Below, in pieces: positions 1 to 8,516 of a stretch of DNA of 64,000 bases. The notes beneath the pieces were generated by a model. The model saw only the letters and a list, made by a program, of their open reading frames with translations, searched no databases and had not been told where the DNA came from. Position 1 is the first letter of the stretch, and every line of letters begins with the position of its first letter. A program made the translations under genes and the position numbers. Source of the stretch: Thiocapsa bogorovii (GTDB taxonomy: Bacteria; Pseudomonadota; Gammaproteobacteria; Chromatiales; Chromatiaceae); the NCBI RefSeq assembly GCF_021228795.1, contig NZ_CP089309.1:868001-932000 (forward strand), given 5' to 3'.

Positions 1-363
1 GGTGATGACCTTGCAGACTCGGCGCGGGCCGGCATGGGTGACGGCTCCGTGGAACGCACCCTTGTCGCGTCGTGCTCATTGGCCGTCGAGCCGTCTGCAA
101 TGGGCGTGGTCGTGGCATCGGGGCACTCCTGCGCGACCCGGCGCGCCTGCGTCGCCCCACGGCGCAGCGATCGGACCTGACTGCGCTCGATCCGGACGAT
201 GCCGGCGTAGGCGGTTTTCAGCAGGACGCGATCGGCATCGGTCTCGATGATCGTACCACTGAGGCGGTCGCCGTTGGCCGTGATGATCTCGTCGCCGAAC
301 GCCGCATCCGACGAGAGCACACCGAGAAGAACGATGGTCGGAGCTGAAGCGATGGCCCCTGAA
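1..363 (-). pseudogene. DUF481-type envelope protein, N-terminal part, interrupted by an IS and cut by the window edge
   Basis: Read on the minus strand, an open frame runs from the left IS end to the window edge. It encodes the end of a signal peptide (APTIVLLGVLSSDAAFGDE) followed by ITANGDRLSGTIIE and LLKTAYAGIVRIERSQV, the N-terminal pattern of DUF481/YdiY-like outer-membrane proteins. The frame has no start codon because the IS lies inside the gene. Removing the IS and one copy of the 5-bp duplication joins the frame to GTG at 2070, which overlaps the stop of the binding-protein gene as GTGA; the first few codons lie at 2070-2052. It was therefore probably the third gene of the symporter operon. 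The family assignment rests on the short N-terminal motif only. Confidence 0.6.
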
Positions 364-380
364 CCTAAAAAGAGCAGTTA
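364..380. repeat. Left terminal inverted repeat of the first IS
   Basis: CCTAAAAAGAGCAGTTA, perfectly inverted at 2035-2051. The preceding CTGAA at 359-363 is one copy of the target duplication. Confidence 0.9.
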
Positions 381-439
381 GCGCCCGTCGCGGAGCGTTT
401 TCGGCCCGCGGGCGAGTACACATACCGGCGGTTCGGCGG

Positions 440-1981
440 CTACGCCGGCGCCGGTAACACCGCCGGCGGCTGCAATTGGCGGCCGTTGAGATACTTCACC
501 AGCGCCCGCGAGAGGAGCCGGTACCAGCGTTGCAGGGGACTCAACTGCTCCGCAGTTCGGCGCAGCGTGTTGAAGAAGGCCGTGATCTCGCGGCAGGTCG
601 CCTCCACCCACCCGGCTTCGGCATGGGGATGGCTGATGGTCAGGCGCGTCTGCCCGCCGTGACGGGTCAGTCGTGCCGGTGCGCTGAGCAGCAGCGGGCG
701 GCTGGTGATCGCCTCGGTGTGCCGAGTCGGGTCGGCCAGGCGCACGAACAGGCTCCACCAGTTGTAGGTCAAGGCGGTGATGCGCGCCATGAAGCGGCAG
801 CGCTTGATGTCGCGGGTGGTGAAGCCGCCCCAGCCCCAATGGTTCTTGAGCTCGTCGAAGGGATTCTCCGCGTCGGCGCGATCGCGATAGAGTTGCGCCA
901 CGCTCAGGATCTCATGGGGCAGCGAGGTCACCAGCACGGCGTACTCGTAGACGATCGTCTCGTCGGTGAGCTCGGCGAAGCTCAGGCGCAGCTGCTCGGG
1001 ATCACCCTGCTCGACGACGGCCAGGTCGGCCTTGATGCGCCGGCGCAGCACGACGGCGCGCCGGGCACGGCTCCAGCCCGACAGACGCAGGGTCGTCTCG
1101 GCCCCCTGCCAGCCTTGACCGGCATCGCACCACTCGGCATCGCGCATCAGGCGCTCGACGGTCTGCTTGACCTTGGAGGTCATGCGCAGCTTGAACAGAT
1201 ACGGGATCCCCTCCTGCTCGGCCCGTGCCATGTTGGCTTGGGTGCCCCAATCGCGGTCGCCGCGAATGCACAGCGGCCAGTGCGCCCGCGGCAGGCGCGC
1301 GAGCAACTCCCACAGCCCCGGCGCGCTGTACTTGGACGCGGTTTGGTTGCCGGCCAGCACCTCCACGTCCAGGATCAGACGCAGACCGGCGACGAAATAG
1401 GTGTGGTAGGTGTGCGAAGGGCGCCCCGGCTTGTGCGGGTTGTAGCCCTTGAGCGCACCCTCTTGATGCCCGTAGAGCGGCTTGACCGTCACGTCGGTAT
1501 CGAGAATCCAGGGCACGCCCGGCACCGGCGCCACGCAGGCGTCCAGGTGGTTCTGCAACCAGGCCACCCCGTCGGCTTCATCGAGCTTGCCGAGGTTGCG
1601 GCGCACCGAGTCCTCGCTCACCACCGCCTCCATGCCCAGCAGGGCGGCGTTGATGGTGTCGCCGCGCAGGGCACTGATGTGGGCATCGCGCTGATGCCCG
1701 GACAGCACCGCCAGGATGGCGGTACCCAGAACGTCGCGCGTGCTCGGGGCGTTCGGGCTGGTCAGCTTCAGCGGGCAGCTCTCGACCCAGGCATCGAAGC
1801 GCCCGCCCAGGCGCAAAAACTCGGTGAAGAACGGCAGCTGCCCCAGCGGGGTGACCGCCGCCTGCGCATCCCACTCGACGTGGACGCGCCCGCCAAACGT
1901 GTCCACCGCAACCGGGCCGGCATGCGGTACCAATGCGGTGGTTTCGGGTTCACCCTGCGGGTGAGGGATCGGGTTGCTCAT
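440..1981 (-). CDS. IS transposase, DDE type
   Basis: A 513-residue transposase that fills the element. The catalytic DDE residues can be placed: first Asp in WILDTDVTVKPLYG, second Asp in CIRGDRDWG, and the Glu in YRDRADAENPFDELK. The last matches the Y-(2)-R-(3)-E-(6)-K signature of the IS4 superfamily exactly. The stretch GYNPHKPGRPSH is typical of IS1380-like transposases. The frame is intact, so the enzyme may be active. It is distinct in sequence from the transposase at 60266-61891, so the window holds two unrelated copies rather than a duplicate. Confidence 0.9.
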   Translation of the reverse strand: MSNPIPHPQGEPETTALVPHAGPVAVDTFGGRVHVEWDAQAAVTPLGQLPFFTEFLRLGGRFDAWVESCPLKLTSPNAPSTRDVLGTAILAVLSGHQRDAHISALRGDTINAALLGMEAVVSEDSVRRNLGKLDEADGVAWLQNHLDACVAPVPGVPWILDTDVTVKPLYGHQEGALKGYNPHKPGRPSHTYHTYFVAGLRLILDVEVLAGNQTASKYSAPGLWELLARLPRAHWPLCIRGDRDWGTQANMARAEQEGIPYLFKLRMTSKVKQTVERLMRDAEWCDAGQGWQGAETTLRLSGWSRARRAVVLRRRIKADLAVVEQGDPEQLRLSFAELTDETIVYEYAVLVTSLPHEILSVAQLYRDRADAENPFDELKNHWGWGGFTTRDIKRCRFMARITALTYNWWSLFVRLADPTRHTEAITSRPLLLSAPARLTRHGGQTRLTISHPHAEAGWVEATCREITAFFNTLRRTAEQLSPLQRWYRLLSRALVKYLNGRQLQPPAVLPAPA

Positions 1982-2034
1982 GGGGACCTCCTTGCGCCGA
2001 TATTTCAGCGGCTTGGATCACTCGAGGCAAGGTT

Positions 2035-2051
2035 TAACTGCTCTTTTTAGG
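2035..2051. repeat. Right terminal inverted repeat of the first IS
   Basis: TAACTGCTCTTTTTAGG, the exact complement of 364-380, followed by the second CTGAA copy at 2052-2056. Confidence 0.9.
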
Positions 2052-2066
2052 CTGAAGGTCTGACGG

Positions 2067-2933
2067 TCACTCGGAGTTCGACTCCTCGTCCAGATAACGG
2101 CGAACGATTCCGGCGTCATCCAGCATGCCCACGTGATCGGCAAGGTAGAGGTTGATCCAGCGCAGCAGATTGGGCGCGTCGGGGCGCACCGCGATGCGGA
2201 TGTCGCTGGACTGGCGGATGTCGGGGTCGACGGCGACGTAGATCGCGGTCGCCGGGTTGCGGCGCATCAGGTAGTCGATCTGCAGGCCACCGTGCAGTGC
2301 GGCGAATGTCTCCCCGCTTCTCACCGCCGCCATCATCTCATCGAGGCTGTCGAACTCACGCAGCGGAGACTTCGGAAAATCGCGTGCGAGGTTGGTTTGA
2401 TACACACTCCCCGCAATGACGCCCACGCTCACCTCGGAGGCGGCGGGTGTATCCTCGATCGCCCGCAGCTCCGTGATCCCGTAGTGACGCTTGAGCTCTG
2501 CAAACCGGGCTCGGTTGTAGACAAATCGGCCGCTTTGCTGGATGTAGGGCCGCGAAAACAGCACGTAGCGCGCACGCAGCATGCCGCCGGACAGGTACGA
2601 GACCGCAATGTCGGCCTCTTTTCGGGCGACTACCTCGACGACACCGTCGTAGGTGTCGGCGGTGCGCACGAACGTGACCGCCACCCCCAGCTTCTTCGCC
2701 AGATCGCGGGCCAGATCGGGCTCGGAGCCCGCCGGTTCGCCGTCCGCATCGGTCATGATCATGGGCGCGGCGTCCCTGGCACGGAGCGCGACGCGGATGC
2801 TTCCGGCGTCGAGGATACGCTGGATGTCCGGAAAGACAGCCGGCTCGTCCGCGGCCGCCGGGTGGAGCACCGAGGCCAGACCGAGCACCAGCCCGGTTCC
2901 GATGGCGATGGTTCGCAGCAGCGTCGTGCTCAT
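2067..2933 (-). CDS. Periplasmic solute-binding protein (SBP_bac_3 type)
   Basis: A 288-residue secreted protein. A signal peptide (TIAIGTGLVLGLASVLHPAAA) precedes a mature chain with the pattern of family-3 polar amino-acid binding proteins: IRVALRARDAAPMIM, GSEPDLARDLAKKLGV, and ADIAVSYLSGGMLRARYVLFSRPY. It probably binds an amino acid or carboxylate in the periplasm. The start ATG overlaps the stop of the upstream symporter gene (ATGA), so the two are translationally coupled. No ABC permease or ATPase is nearby, which suggests the protein serves the symporter. Its own stop overlaps the GTG start of the IS-interrupted DUF481 gene. The ligand cannot be told from sequence. Confidence 0.85.
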   Translation of the reverse strand: MSTTLLRTIAIGTGLVLGLASVLHPAAADEPAVFPDIQRILDAGSIRVALRARDAAPMIMTDADGEPAGSEPDLARDLAKKLGVAVTFVRTADTYDGVVEVVARKEADIAVSYLSGGMLRARYVLFSRPYIQQSGRFVYNRARFAELKRHYGITELRAIEDTPAASEVSVGVIAGSVYQTNLARDFPKSPLREFDSLDEMMAAVRSGETFAALHGGLQIDYLMRRNPATAIYVAVDPDIRQSSDIRIAVRPDAPNLLRWINLYLADHVGMLDDAGIVRRYLDEESNSE

Positions 2934-4204
2934 GCCGCCTCCGATGATCCGGAAGCGGCCTCCAGCGCCGGCTCCTCGGGCATCTCGTGACCCGGTCGCG
3001 CCGTCATGGCCGTCAGCGTGATATTCGCCTGCAGTGTCAGCACCGTGCGCACTGGCCCGATGATGTTGTCGGTGGTGGCGAGCACGACCAAGGCGAGGGA
3101 AATGGGGATGCCCACGGCGCCGAGGATCGGTGCCACGGTGGGGATCAGCACCGCCCCGCCGCCGACCGCGGTGGCACCGGCAATGATCGAGCCGATCGAA
3201 ATGATCACGAAGTCCTGAAAGCCCAGATCGATGACATAGATCTGCGCCAGGAACACGGTCAGGAAGGACAACAGGAACACCGCGCCGTGCTGATTGGCAA
3301 AGATGCCGAAGGGGATCACGAGGTCCGGCACCCGACGATCGACGCCGTAGTCCTTCTCCAGCGTATCCAGGGTCGCCGGCAGCGCGACGATCGGGTTGTT
3401 GGTCATGAAGGCCAGCACGTTCGCGTTGCTCAGTTTGGACAGCGTCGCGACGACAGGACCGCGCACTGCAAGCCAGAACAACACCAGGTAGGCGACCATC
3501 AGGATCACGCCGCCGACATAGAAGGCGACCACGAACTTGGTCAGCGCAAGCAGCACCTCGGCGTCGATCTGTGCCACGAGCCCCGAGATGAACAGCAGCA
3601 GCCCCGGGGCCAGCAAGAGGATCGCCCAGCGGAACAGCTGCATGAAGGCGTCGTAGATGGCTTTGAAGAACCCGAGCGCGGGTCCCGCGGTGTCGCCCTC
3701 GATCAGCCCGAGCGCCAGGCCGAGACAGACGCTCAGGAACACGATGCTCATGACCTGGTTACCGCTCAGCGCCTCGAACGGATTGGTCGGGATAATCTGG
3801 CCCAGGAAACCGAAGATGCCGCCGTCGGCCCTCTCGGCCGCCGGCGACTCGATGATCAAGGCGCCGATGCTTTGTTCCGCCTCGGGGCCCAATCCAGTGC
3901 CGGGCGCGAGCGCGAGCGCGGTGGCGATGCCCACGACGCAGGGCAGGACCAAGCCGACGACGTAGAGGCCGGCCATGGGCTTGAACAGCGGCCTCGTGTT
4001 GTCATCGCGCAGCAGCCCGGCAATGCCGATGACGATTGCCGTGATTAGAATCGGCAGCAGGCACATCGACAGGAAAGCGATGTAGAGGCTGCCGATGGGA
4101 AAGAGGGCCGCGCCGACCGGCTTGGCGAAGAGCCCGATCAAGAAGCCGCCGGCGACGGCTACGAGAACCGATTTCGGGTCGGTCAGGATGCGTTTGAGAG
4201 TCAT
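2930..4204 (-). CDS. Dicarboxylate/amino acid:cation symporter family protein (SDF/DAACS), divergent
   Basis: A 424-residue inner-membrane protein with many hydrophobic segments and the SDF fold: hairpin-1 region FMTNNPIVALPATLDTL, then PFGIFANQHGAVF, then a glycine-rich hairpin-2 region (GATAVGGGAVLIPTVA). Start ATG at 4204 is chosen because GGAG lies just upstream; the frame is open further but looks non-coding. In canonical glutamate/aspartate symporters the unwound TM7 carries NMDGT; here it reads NQHGA, so the Asp and Thr that bind sodium are replaced. The coupling ion or mechanism may therefore differ. The gene overlaps the downstream binding-protein gene by 4 bp. Confidence 0.85.
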   Translation of the reverse strand: MTLKRILTDPKSVLVAVAGGFLIGLFAKPVGAALFPIGSLYIAFLSMCLLPILITAIVIGIAGLLRDDNTRPLFKPMAGLYVVGLVLPCVVGIATALALAPGTGLGPEAEQSIGALIIESPAAERADGGIFGFLGQIIPTNPFEALSGNQVMSIVFLSVCLGLALGLIEGDTAGPALGFFKAIYDAFMQLFRWAILLLAPGLLLFISGLVAQIDAEVLLALTKFVVAFYVGGVILMVAYLVLFWLAVRGPVVATLSKLSNANVLAFMTNNPIVALPATLDTLEKDYGVDRRVPDLVIPFGIFANQHGAVFLLSFLTVFLAQIYVIDLGFQDFVIISIGSIIAGATAVGGGAVLIPTVAPILGAVGIPISLALVVLATTDNIIGPVRTVLTLQANITLTAMTARPGHEMPEEPALEAASGSSEAA

Positions 4205-4584
4205 GGCGCTCCGTACGGCTTGTCCAGGTGCGGAACGAGGCGGTGAATGCAGGATCGGACGCGCCGAAATCGTCTCGCCGTCGCACCTTGAGTACCGATT
4301 CGGACGGTTGCACACGGCAGCGCGGCAGGCGATCCCGCATGAGTCCGCTTCGCCATTCCCGACAAGCTTATGGGCTCTCGGCAGGAAAGGAACCGACTAG
4401 GCGCCCAGAATGGGCGGTTACGGCAGACCCGAAGCGCATGTCAGGGCATCATGCCAACAGGGGCCGCGATGCCGACCAGGCCCGGACAGTTGTGGCGAGC
4501 AACGGGGCCAAATCACCCGAGCCTAGGGGATCGATCAGCCCTTTCCCAACGCTGTCGCGGCGGGGATGGACAGGGTGACCGGCT
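4205..4584. other. Intergenic stretch, no gene supported
   Basis: It lies between the symporter start and the end of the SDR gene. Open frames on the plus strand show no family pattern. It must hold the symporter promoter; I see no clear operator or terminator. Confidence 0.5.
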
Positions 4585-5352
4585 TCAATCGAGCTCCTGG
4601 ATGCCGCCGCCGGAGACGGTCAGGATCTGCCCGCTGATCCAGGCCGCAGCGGGCGAGCAGAGGAAAAGCGCGGCGTTGGCCATGTCCGCCGGCTCACCGA
4701 GACGCTTGATGGGCGTGTGCTTCAGCATGTTCGCCTCGATCTCCGGGGTCAGAACGGTCTGGAGGGCATGCGTCCGGGTCGCGCCGGGGGCGATGGCGTT
4801 GACTCGGATGTTCTTCGGGCCGAGGTCGAAGGCGATGTTGCGCGTCAGGTGGTTCTCGGCGGCCTTGGATGACGCATAGGCGGCCATGCGCAGATTCGTG
4901 TTGGTGCCGGCCATGGAGGTGATGTTGAGGATGGCACCGCCGCCCGCCTGCTCCATGTGCGGCGCCGCGAGCTGGCAGAGCCTGAAGACGGAGAAGAGGT
5001 TCAGCTCGAAGGCGAAGCGCATGTCTGGCATCGGCATGTCGAAGGGCTTCGGTCCGCCGCCGCCGGCGTTGTTGACCAGGATGGTCAGGCCGCCGAAGGC
5101 GCCCATGGCGAGGTCCACCGCGGCGGCCAGGTCCTTCTCCCGGGTGACATCGCAGGGGCCGCCTACCGCCTTCCCGCCGGCGCCAACGATCAGGTCCGCG
5201 ACCCGCCGGGCCGCGTCGGCATCGCGGTCCGTCACTGCAACCGAAGCACCGGCGCCGGCGAAGGTCTCGGCGATGGCGCGGCCAATGCCGCCACCGGCGC
5301 CGGTGATCAGGGCGACGGCGCCGTCGAGTCGGAAGGACCGGGGGTCGTACAT
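4585..5352 (-). CDS. Short-chain dehydrogenase, 7-alpha-hydroxysteroid-dehydrogenase-like
   Basis: A 255-residue SDR oxidoreductase, the same length as E. coli HdhA and strongly similar to it along its length. It has the nucleotide-binding TGAGGGIGRA motif near residue 18, NNAGGGGPKPFDMPM, the catalytic YASSK Tyr/Lys pair, and the C-terminal SGQILTVSGGGIQELD. It would interconvert a hydroxyl and a ketone with NAD(P)H in the cytoplasm. HdhA homology alone does not prove a steroid substrate in an environmental bacterium. Start ATG at 5352 begins MYDPRSFRLDG, matching the family N-terminus; longer upstream reading is not conserved. Confidence 0.88.
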   Translation of the reverse strand: MYDPRSFRLDGAVALITGAGGGIGRAIAETFAGAGASVAVTDRDADAARRVADLIVGAGGKAVGGPCDVTREKDLAAAVDLAMGAFGGLTILVNNAGGGGPKPFDMPMPDMRFAFELNLFSVFRLCQLAAPHMEQAGGGAILNITSMAGTNTNLRMAAYASSKAAENHLTRNIAFDLGPKNIRVNAIAPGATRTHALQTVLTPEIEANMLKHTPIKRLGEPADMANAALFLCSPAAAWISGQILTVSGGGIQELD

Positions 5353-5570
5353 GGTGTGACGGCTTGCGGCTGGCCTATGGATCGTGCGATTTGACCCGAG
5401 GCGCGGACGCGCCGCAAGCAGCCGGGTGCCCAGATTGGGTGTTGGCGATGTGTTGCAGTGCCGTGGCGGTAACCCCCAATGATGGACGAGCGCTACCGGT
5501 CCGTTCCCCGTCCTCGGTTGATCATTCACAGACTTGCGTTCCGCTCCGAATCCTGACGCCGACGACGAGC

Positions 5571-6032
5571 CTAGGAGCCCGATTTCTGCTCAGATATGGC
5601 CTCTCTCCACGCGCCGACGACGGCGAGCAAGTAGCGCATGGTCGCCCGGGTGGCAGGCTCAAGATCCACCGCCGCCTTGGCGGTGGCGACCAGATAACCC
5701 TTGTCGCGGCGTGTGATCCAGCCCGCCCGCTCCAGGTCGTGGAGCTTGCGGCGGACCGTCTCTCTGGGAATGCCGCTGTAGTCGGCAATGGATTGGAGAT
5801 TGATCGGAGCGGGCTCGTCGGCTCGTCGGCTGTCCATGAACTGGTCGTAGCTCATGCGGTCGATGCGGCCCTGGGACAGGGTGCGTGAGCCGATGACCGC
5901 GAGCACCAACATTCGGTCCAGATCCCCACCGAACTGCCGGCGCAGCGTCACCAGCAGTTCGCAGAAGGCGTCGTTGTGCACCGGCCAGATGCGGCCGAAG
6001 TGTGCGGTCAGGCTGTCTTGATCGAAGGTCAT
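5571..6032 (-). CDS. Small winged-helix transcriptional regulator
   Basis: A 153-residue cytoplasmic protein. Residues about 77-110 (NLQSIADYSGIPRETVRR, then LHDLERAGWITR) form a Crp-type helix-turn-helix with a wing that follows (DKGYLVAT). No cyclic-nucleotide or sensor domain precedes it, so the signal is unknown. Start ATG at 6032 is preferred; the frame stays open well upstream but that part overlaps the divergent gene remnant and looks non-coding. It is transcribed away from the RND remnant at 6207, so it may once have controlled that efflux operon, a guess based on orientation only. Confidence 0.7.
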   Translation of the reverse strand: MTFDQDSLTAHFGRIWPVHNDAFCELLVTLRRQFGGDLDRMLVLAVIGSRTLSQGRIDRMSYDQFMDSRRADEPAPINLQSIADYSGIPRETVRRKLHDLERAGWITRRDKGYLVATAKAAVDLEPATRATMRYLLAVVGAWREAISEQKSGS

Positions 6033-6206
6033 GGCCGTTCTGCCCGGGTCGCTTATCGCTGGGTCGGAGGCGCCAGGTGGCGACCTCCTGTCGTCCGACA
6101 GTATCGCCGATATTCGGCCCATTTTGGGCGATGTGATCGGACAAGCTCCCGTCTCGATAGGCATACTGACCGTTTCCGCCCTCGATTCAGGATGCACCAG
6201 CACTCC

Positions 6207-6644
6207 ATGAACGATGACTACCTCGGGCGGCTCCCGAGGCCGCTGTATCGCGCTGGCAGTGGTTGCCCGACGGCCGTCACCCTCTTGCGCTCTATCGCTC
6301 TTGCCGGCTGCGAGCAGCCCGCGCCGCCGCCGAGCGAGCCGACCGACATTTCTCGCCCCGCGCAGACGGGCAACCTGCCGGCGCGCCCAGAGCCGGCGGC
6401 GTATCGGACGGCGCTGGACGTGGCTCAGGCGGAGCTGGACGCCGCCGCCAGCCGCGCCCGCCGGGTGGTAGTAGGGGCGCACACAACGATCCTCGGCGTC
6501 GCGCCACCCCTGTTCGACCAATCGATCAAGAGCATGGCCGTGACCATCATGTTCGGCCTTGCCTCCGCGACGCTCTTGACGCCCATCGTCGTGCCCCTGC
6601 GCTATGCCGCGCTGCTCCGGATACAGAATCGTGCTCCAGCCTGA
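6207..6644 (+). pseudogene. Collapsed RND efflux operon: membrane-fusion N-terminus joined to pump C-terminus
   Basis: The frame starts MNDDYLGRLPRPLY and continues with an N-terminus typical of RND membrane-fusion lipoproteins (LAGCEQPAPPPSEP) and a helical-hairpin piece (YRTALDVAQAELDAAASR). It then switches abruptly to the last transmembrane stretch of an RND pump (TTILGVAPPLFDQSIKSMAV and TIMFGLASATLLTPIVVPL). An intact operon would need more than 4 kb between these points. A large in-frame deletion has evidently removed the rest of the fusion protein and nearly all of the pump. The product, if made, cannot be a working transporter. Confidence 0.7.
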
Positions 6645-6693
6645 ATGCCCAGCCGATGCCGCACCGGTCGCGGACCGGTCCTCTCCTGCTCCC

Positions 6694-7926
6694 GTGCGCA
6701 GCGACAAGCGGCTCCTTGCGCCAACCGCGCACCCGGCCGGGTCGCGCAGGTCTCCGGCCGCTGCGGGCGGGCTCCTGCTGGCGGGTCTCATGCTGTTGTC
6801 GGGCTGCGCCGCAGTGCCGCAGCGCCCTGCGCCGCTGCCGGCGGCGCTGGCCGACGACGCGATCATTCCCGGCATCGTCGGCGGCCGCTATTGGGGTGAC
6901 GAGCGCCCGGCCGCATTGGAAGACTGGCTCGCCCTGCCCGAGGCGGCGCTGCGCGAGCGCTACGGCGGCATCATGAACCGCCCGCACAACTACCTCGTGA
7001 TTTCCGGCGGCGGCGGCGACGGGGCCTATGGAGCCGGTCTGCTGACGGGCTGGACCGACACGGGCACCCGGCCGGAGTTCCAGATCGTGACCGGCATCAG
7101 CACCGGCGCGCTCATCGCACCATTCGCCTTCCTCGGGCCCGCGTATGACCCGGTACTCCGGGAGGTCTACACCCAGTTCTCCACCGACGACCTGATGGAG
7201 CCCCGCGGTCCGCTCGAGATCGTCCGCGGCGATGCCGTCTCCAACACCCGGCCGCTGCGCCGCAAGATCGCCGAATACCTGAACAAAGACGTGCTCGCGA
7301 AGATCGCCGCCGAGGGCCGCAAGGGGCGCAGCCTGCTGGTGGGCACCACGAACCTGGACGCGGGCCGACCGGTGGTGTGGGACATCACCCGCCTAGCCGC
7401 GAGCAATGCCCCGAACGCGCCGGCACTGATCCACGACGTGATCCTGGCCTCCGCGTCTATTCCCGGTGTCTTCCCGCCGGTGTTGATCAAGGTCGAGGTC
7501 GCCGGACAAGGCTACGACGAGCTGCACGTGGACGGCGGCGTCACCGCACAGCTCTTTTTCTCGCCGGCCGGTGCCGACTGGAAGCGCATCGCCGAGCGAC
7601 TCGACGCCCGGGGCAAGCCCCGGCTCTACGTCATTCGCAATGCCAAGCTGCGCCCGCACTGGCAATCCGTGAAGCGCCGGCTCGTGCCCATCATGAGCCG
7701 CAGCATCGACACCCTGATCAGAACCCAAAGCATCGGCAACCTCGCCGAGCTCTACATCGTCGCCCAACAGCAGGGCCTCGAATACCGGCTTGCCTACATC
7801 CCCCAGAGCTTTTACGCCGTCGCCAAGGAGCCCTTCGACAAAGATCACATGAACAAGCTGTTCCAGCTCGGCCGCGAGCGTGCGCTCGCAAACCAGGCAT
7901 GGCTCACGCTCGATGAGGTTGACTGA
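6694..7926 (+). CDS. Patatin-like phospholipase, lipoprotein
   Basis: A predicted lipid acyl hydrolase anchored as a lipoprotein (lipobox LLSGCA about 35 residues after the GTG used here). Patatin hallmarks are all present: oxyanion loop ISGGGGDGAYGAG, nucleophile motif GISTG, and the catalytic DGG in HVDGGVTAQLFF. It probably acts on acyl lipids in the envelope. The frame is open back to ATG at 6604, but that part runs over the RND remnant in another frame and is unlikely to be native. GTG at 6694 is the first candidate past the remnant, without a convincing ribosome-binding site, so the start is uncertain. The gene stands alone. Confidence 0.83.
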   Translation: MRSDKRLLAPTAHPAGSRRSPAAAGGLLLAGLMLLSGCAAVPQRPAPLPAALADDAIIPGIVGGRYWGDERPAALEDWLALPEAALRERYGGIMNRPHNYLVISGGGGDGAYGAGLLTGWTDTGTRPEFQIVTGISTGALIAPFAFLGPAYDPVLREVYTQFSTDDLMEPRGPLEIVRGDAVSNTRPLRRKIAEYLNKDVLAKIAAEGRKGRSLLVGTTNLDAGRPVVWDITRLAASNAPNAPALIHDVILASASIPGVFPPVLIKVEVAGQGYDELHVDGGVTAQLFFSPAGADWKRIAERLDARGKPRLYVIRNAKLRPHWQSVKRRLVPIMSRSIDTLIRTQSIGNLAELYIVAQQQGLEYRLAYIPQSFYAVAKEPFDKDHMNKLFQLGRERALANQAWLTLDEVD

Positions 7927-8516
7927 TGCCGCCAACCGGCACTTCGAAGCCTCCCGCAAACCTCAGCCCGACCCTGGCCACAGCATGAGGGCAGTGGTCA
8001 TGTCGATCGCTGACCTCATACCTCTTGCGCCGCGTTTGCGGGCAAGTTGACATGCACTCGTAAGAGGCCTTGAGCTTCAGCAGCACTCCATTACGAGGAT
8101 CTCTGCAATCGGCTGCCGGTCGGAGGTGAAGGTTCTTTGGACTCATTGTGCTTGCGCCGGAATGTAACCGCCGCATCCAACATTAAGAATCACTTCGTTT
8201 GTGCCGAATGATTGTCCGCTTCTGGCCGTTATGTAGAGCGCTACATAATAGCCGGAAGCCGCCGTTAGAGCCGGCTGAGCCGATCCAAGACCGGCCGAAC
8301 CGCAGTCAGCCGCAAGAGCGATGGACGCATCCGGTCGGGTCAGCGCGGATTATTCTGAGAAGTTCGCGTGGAATAAAGTGATCGACAACACCCCGCACGC
8401 TAAAAAGAGCAATCGAACCGCTTTGTGTTCTTTGCGGTTCAACTGTTCGCGGAGCGGACGCATCTGCCCGATACGGCGTTTCGCCGGCTCGCTCCAAGAC
8501 CTCGTCACGGACCACC
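7927..8516. other. Intergenic stretch with inverted repeats
   Basis: No gene is supported in this 590-bp stretch between the convergent patatin and sbcB genes. It contains a TATGTAG/CTACATA stem with a 4-nt loop near 8229-8246. An IS-end-like 12-mer (CTAAAAAGAGCA) lies at 8400-8411. Beside it, GAACCGC and GCGGTTC form a hairpin which, on the minus strand, is followed by CTCTTTTTA; this could end sbcB transcription. Confidence 0.5.
8400..8440 (-). terminator. Possible rho-independent terminator downstream of sbcB
   Basis: On the minus strand GAACCGC and GCGGTTC pair across a 12-nt loop, and CTCTTTTTAG follows after about six bases. The stem is short and the T-run is not directly adjacent, so this is tentative. 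Confidence 0.3.

Larger units (their letters stand above)
364..2051 (-). mobile_element. Complete insertion sequence (IS4 superfamily, IS1380-like), 1688 bp
   Basis: The element is bounded by perfect 17-bp terminal inverted repeats (CCTAAAAAGAGCAGTTA at 364-380, its complement at 2035-2051). It is flanked by a 5-bp direct target duplication CTGAA at 359-363 and 2052-2056. It carries one transposase gene on the minus strand. Intact ends, intact transposase and a perfect duplication suggest a recent insertion. It sits inside the DUF481-type gene a few codons after its start. Confidence 0.9.

Noticed and set aside
476-2050. Long open frame on the plus strand opposite the first transposase
   Set aside because: It is a shadow of the minus-strand transposase in GC-rich codons and has no domain pattern; the real gene has the full DDE signature.
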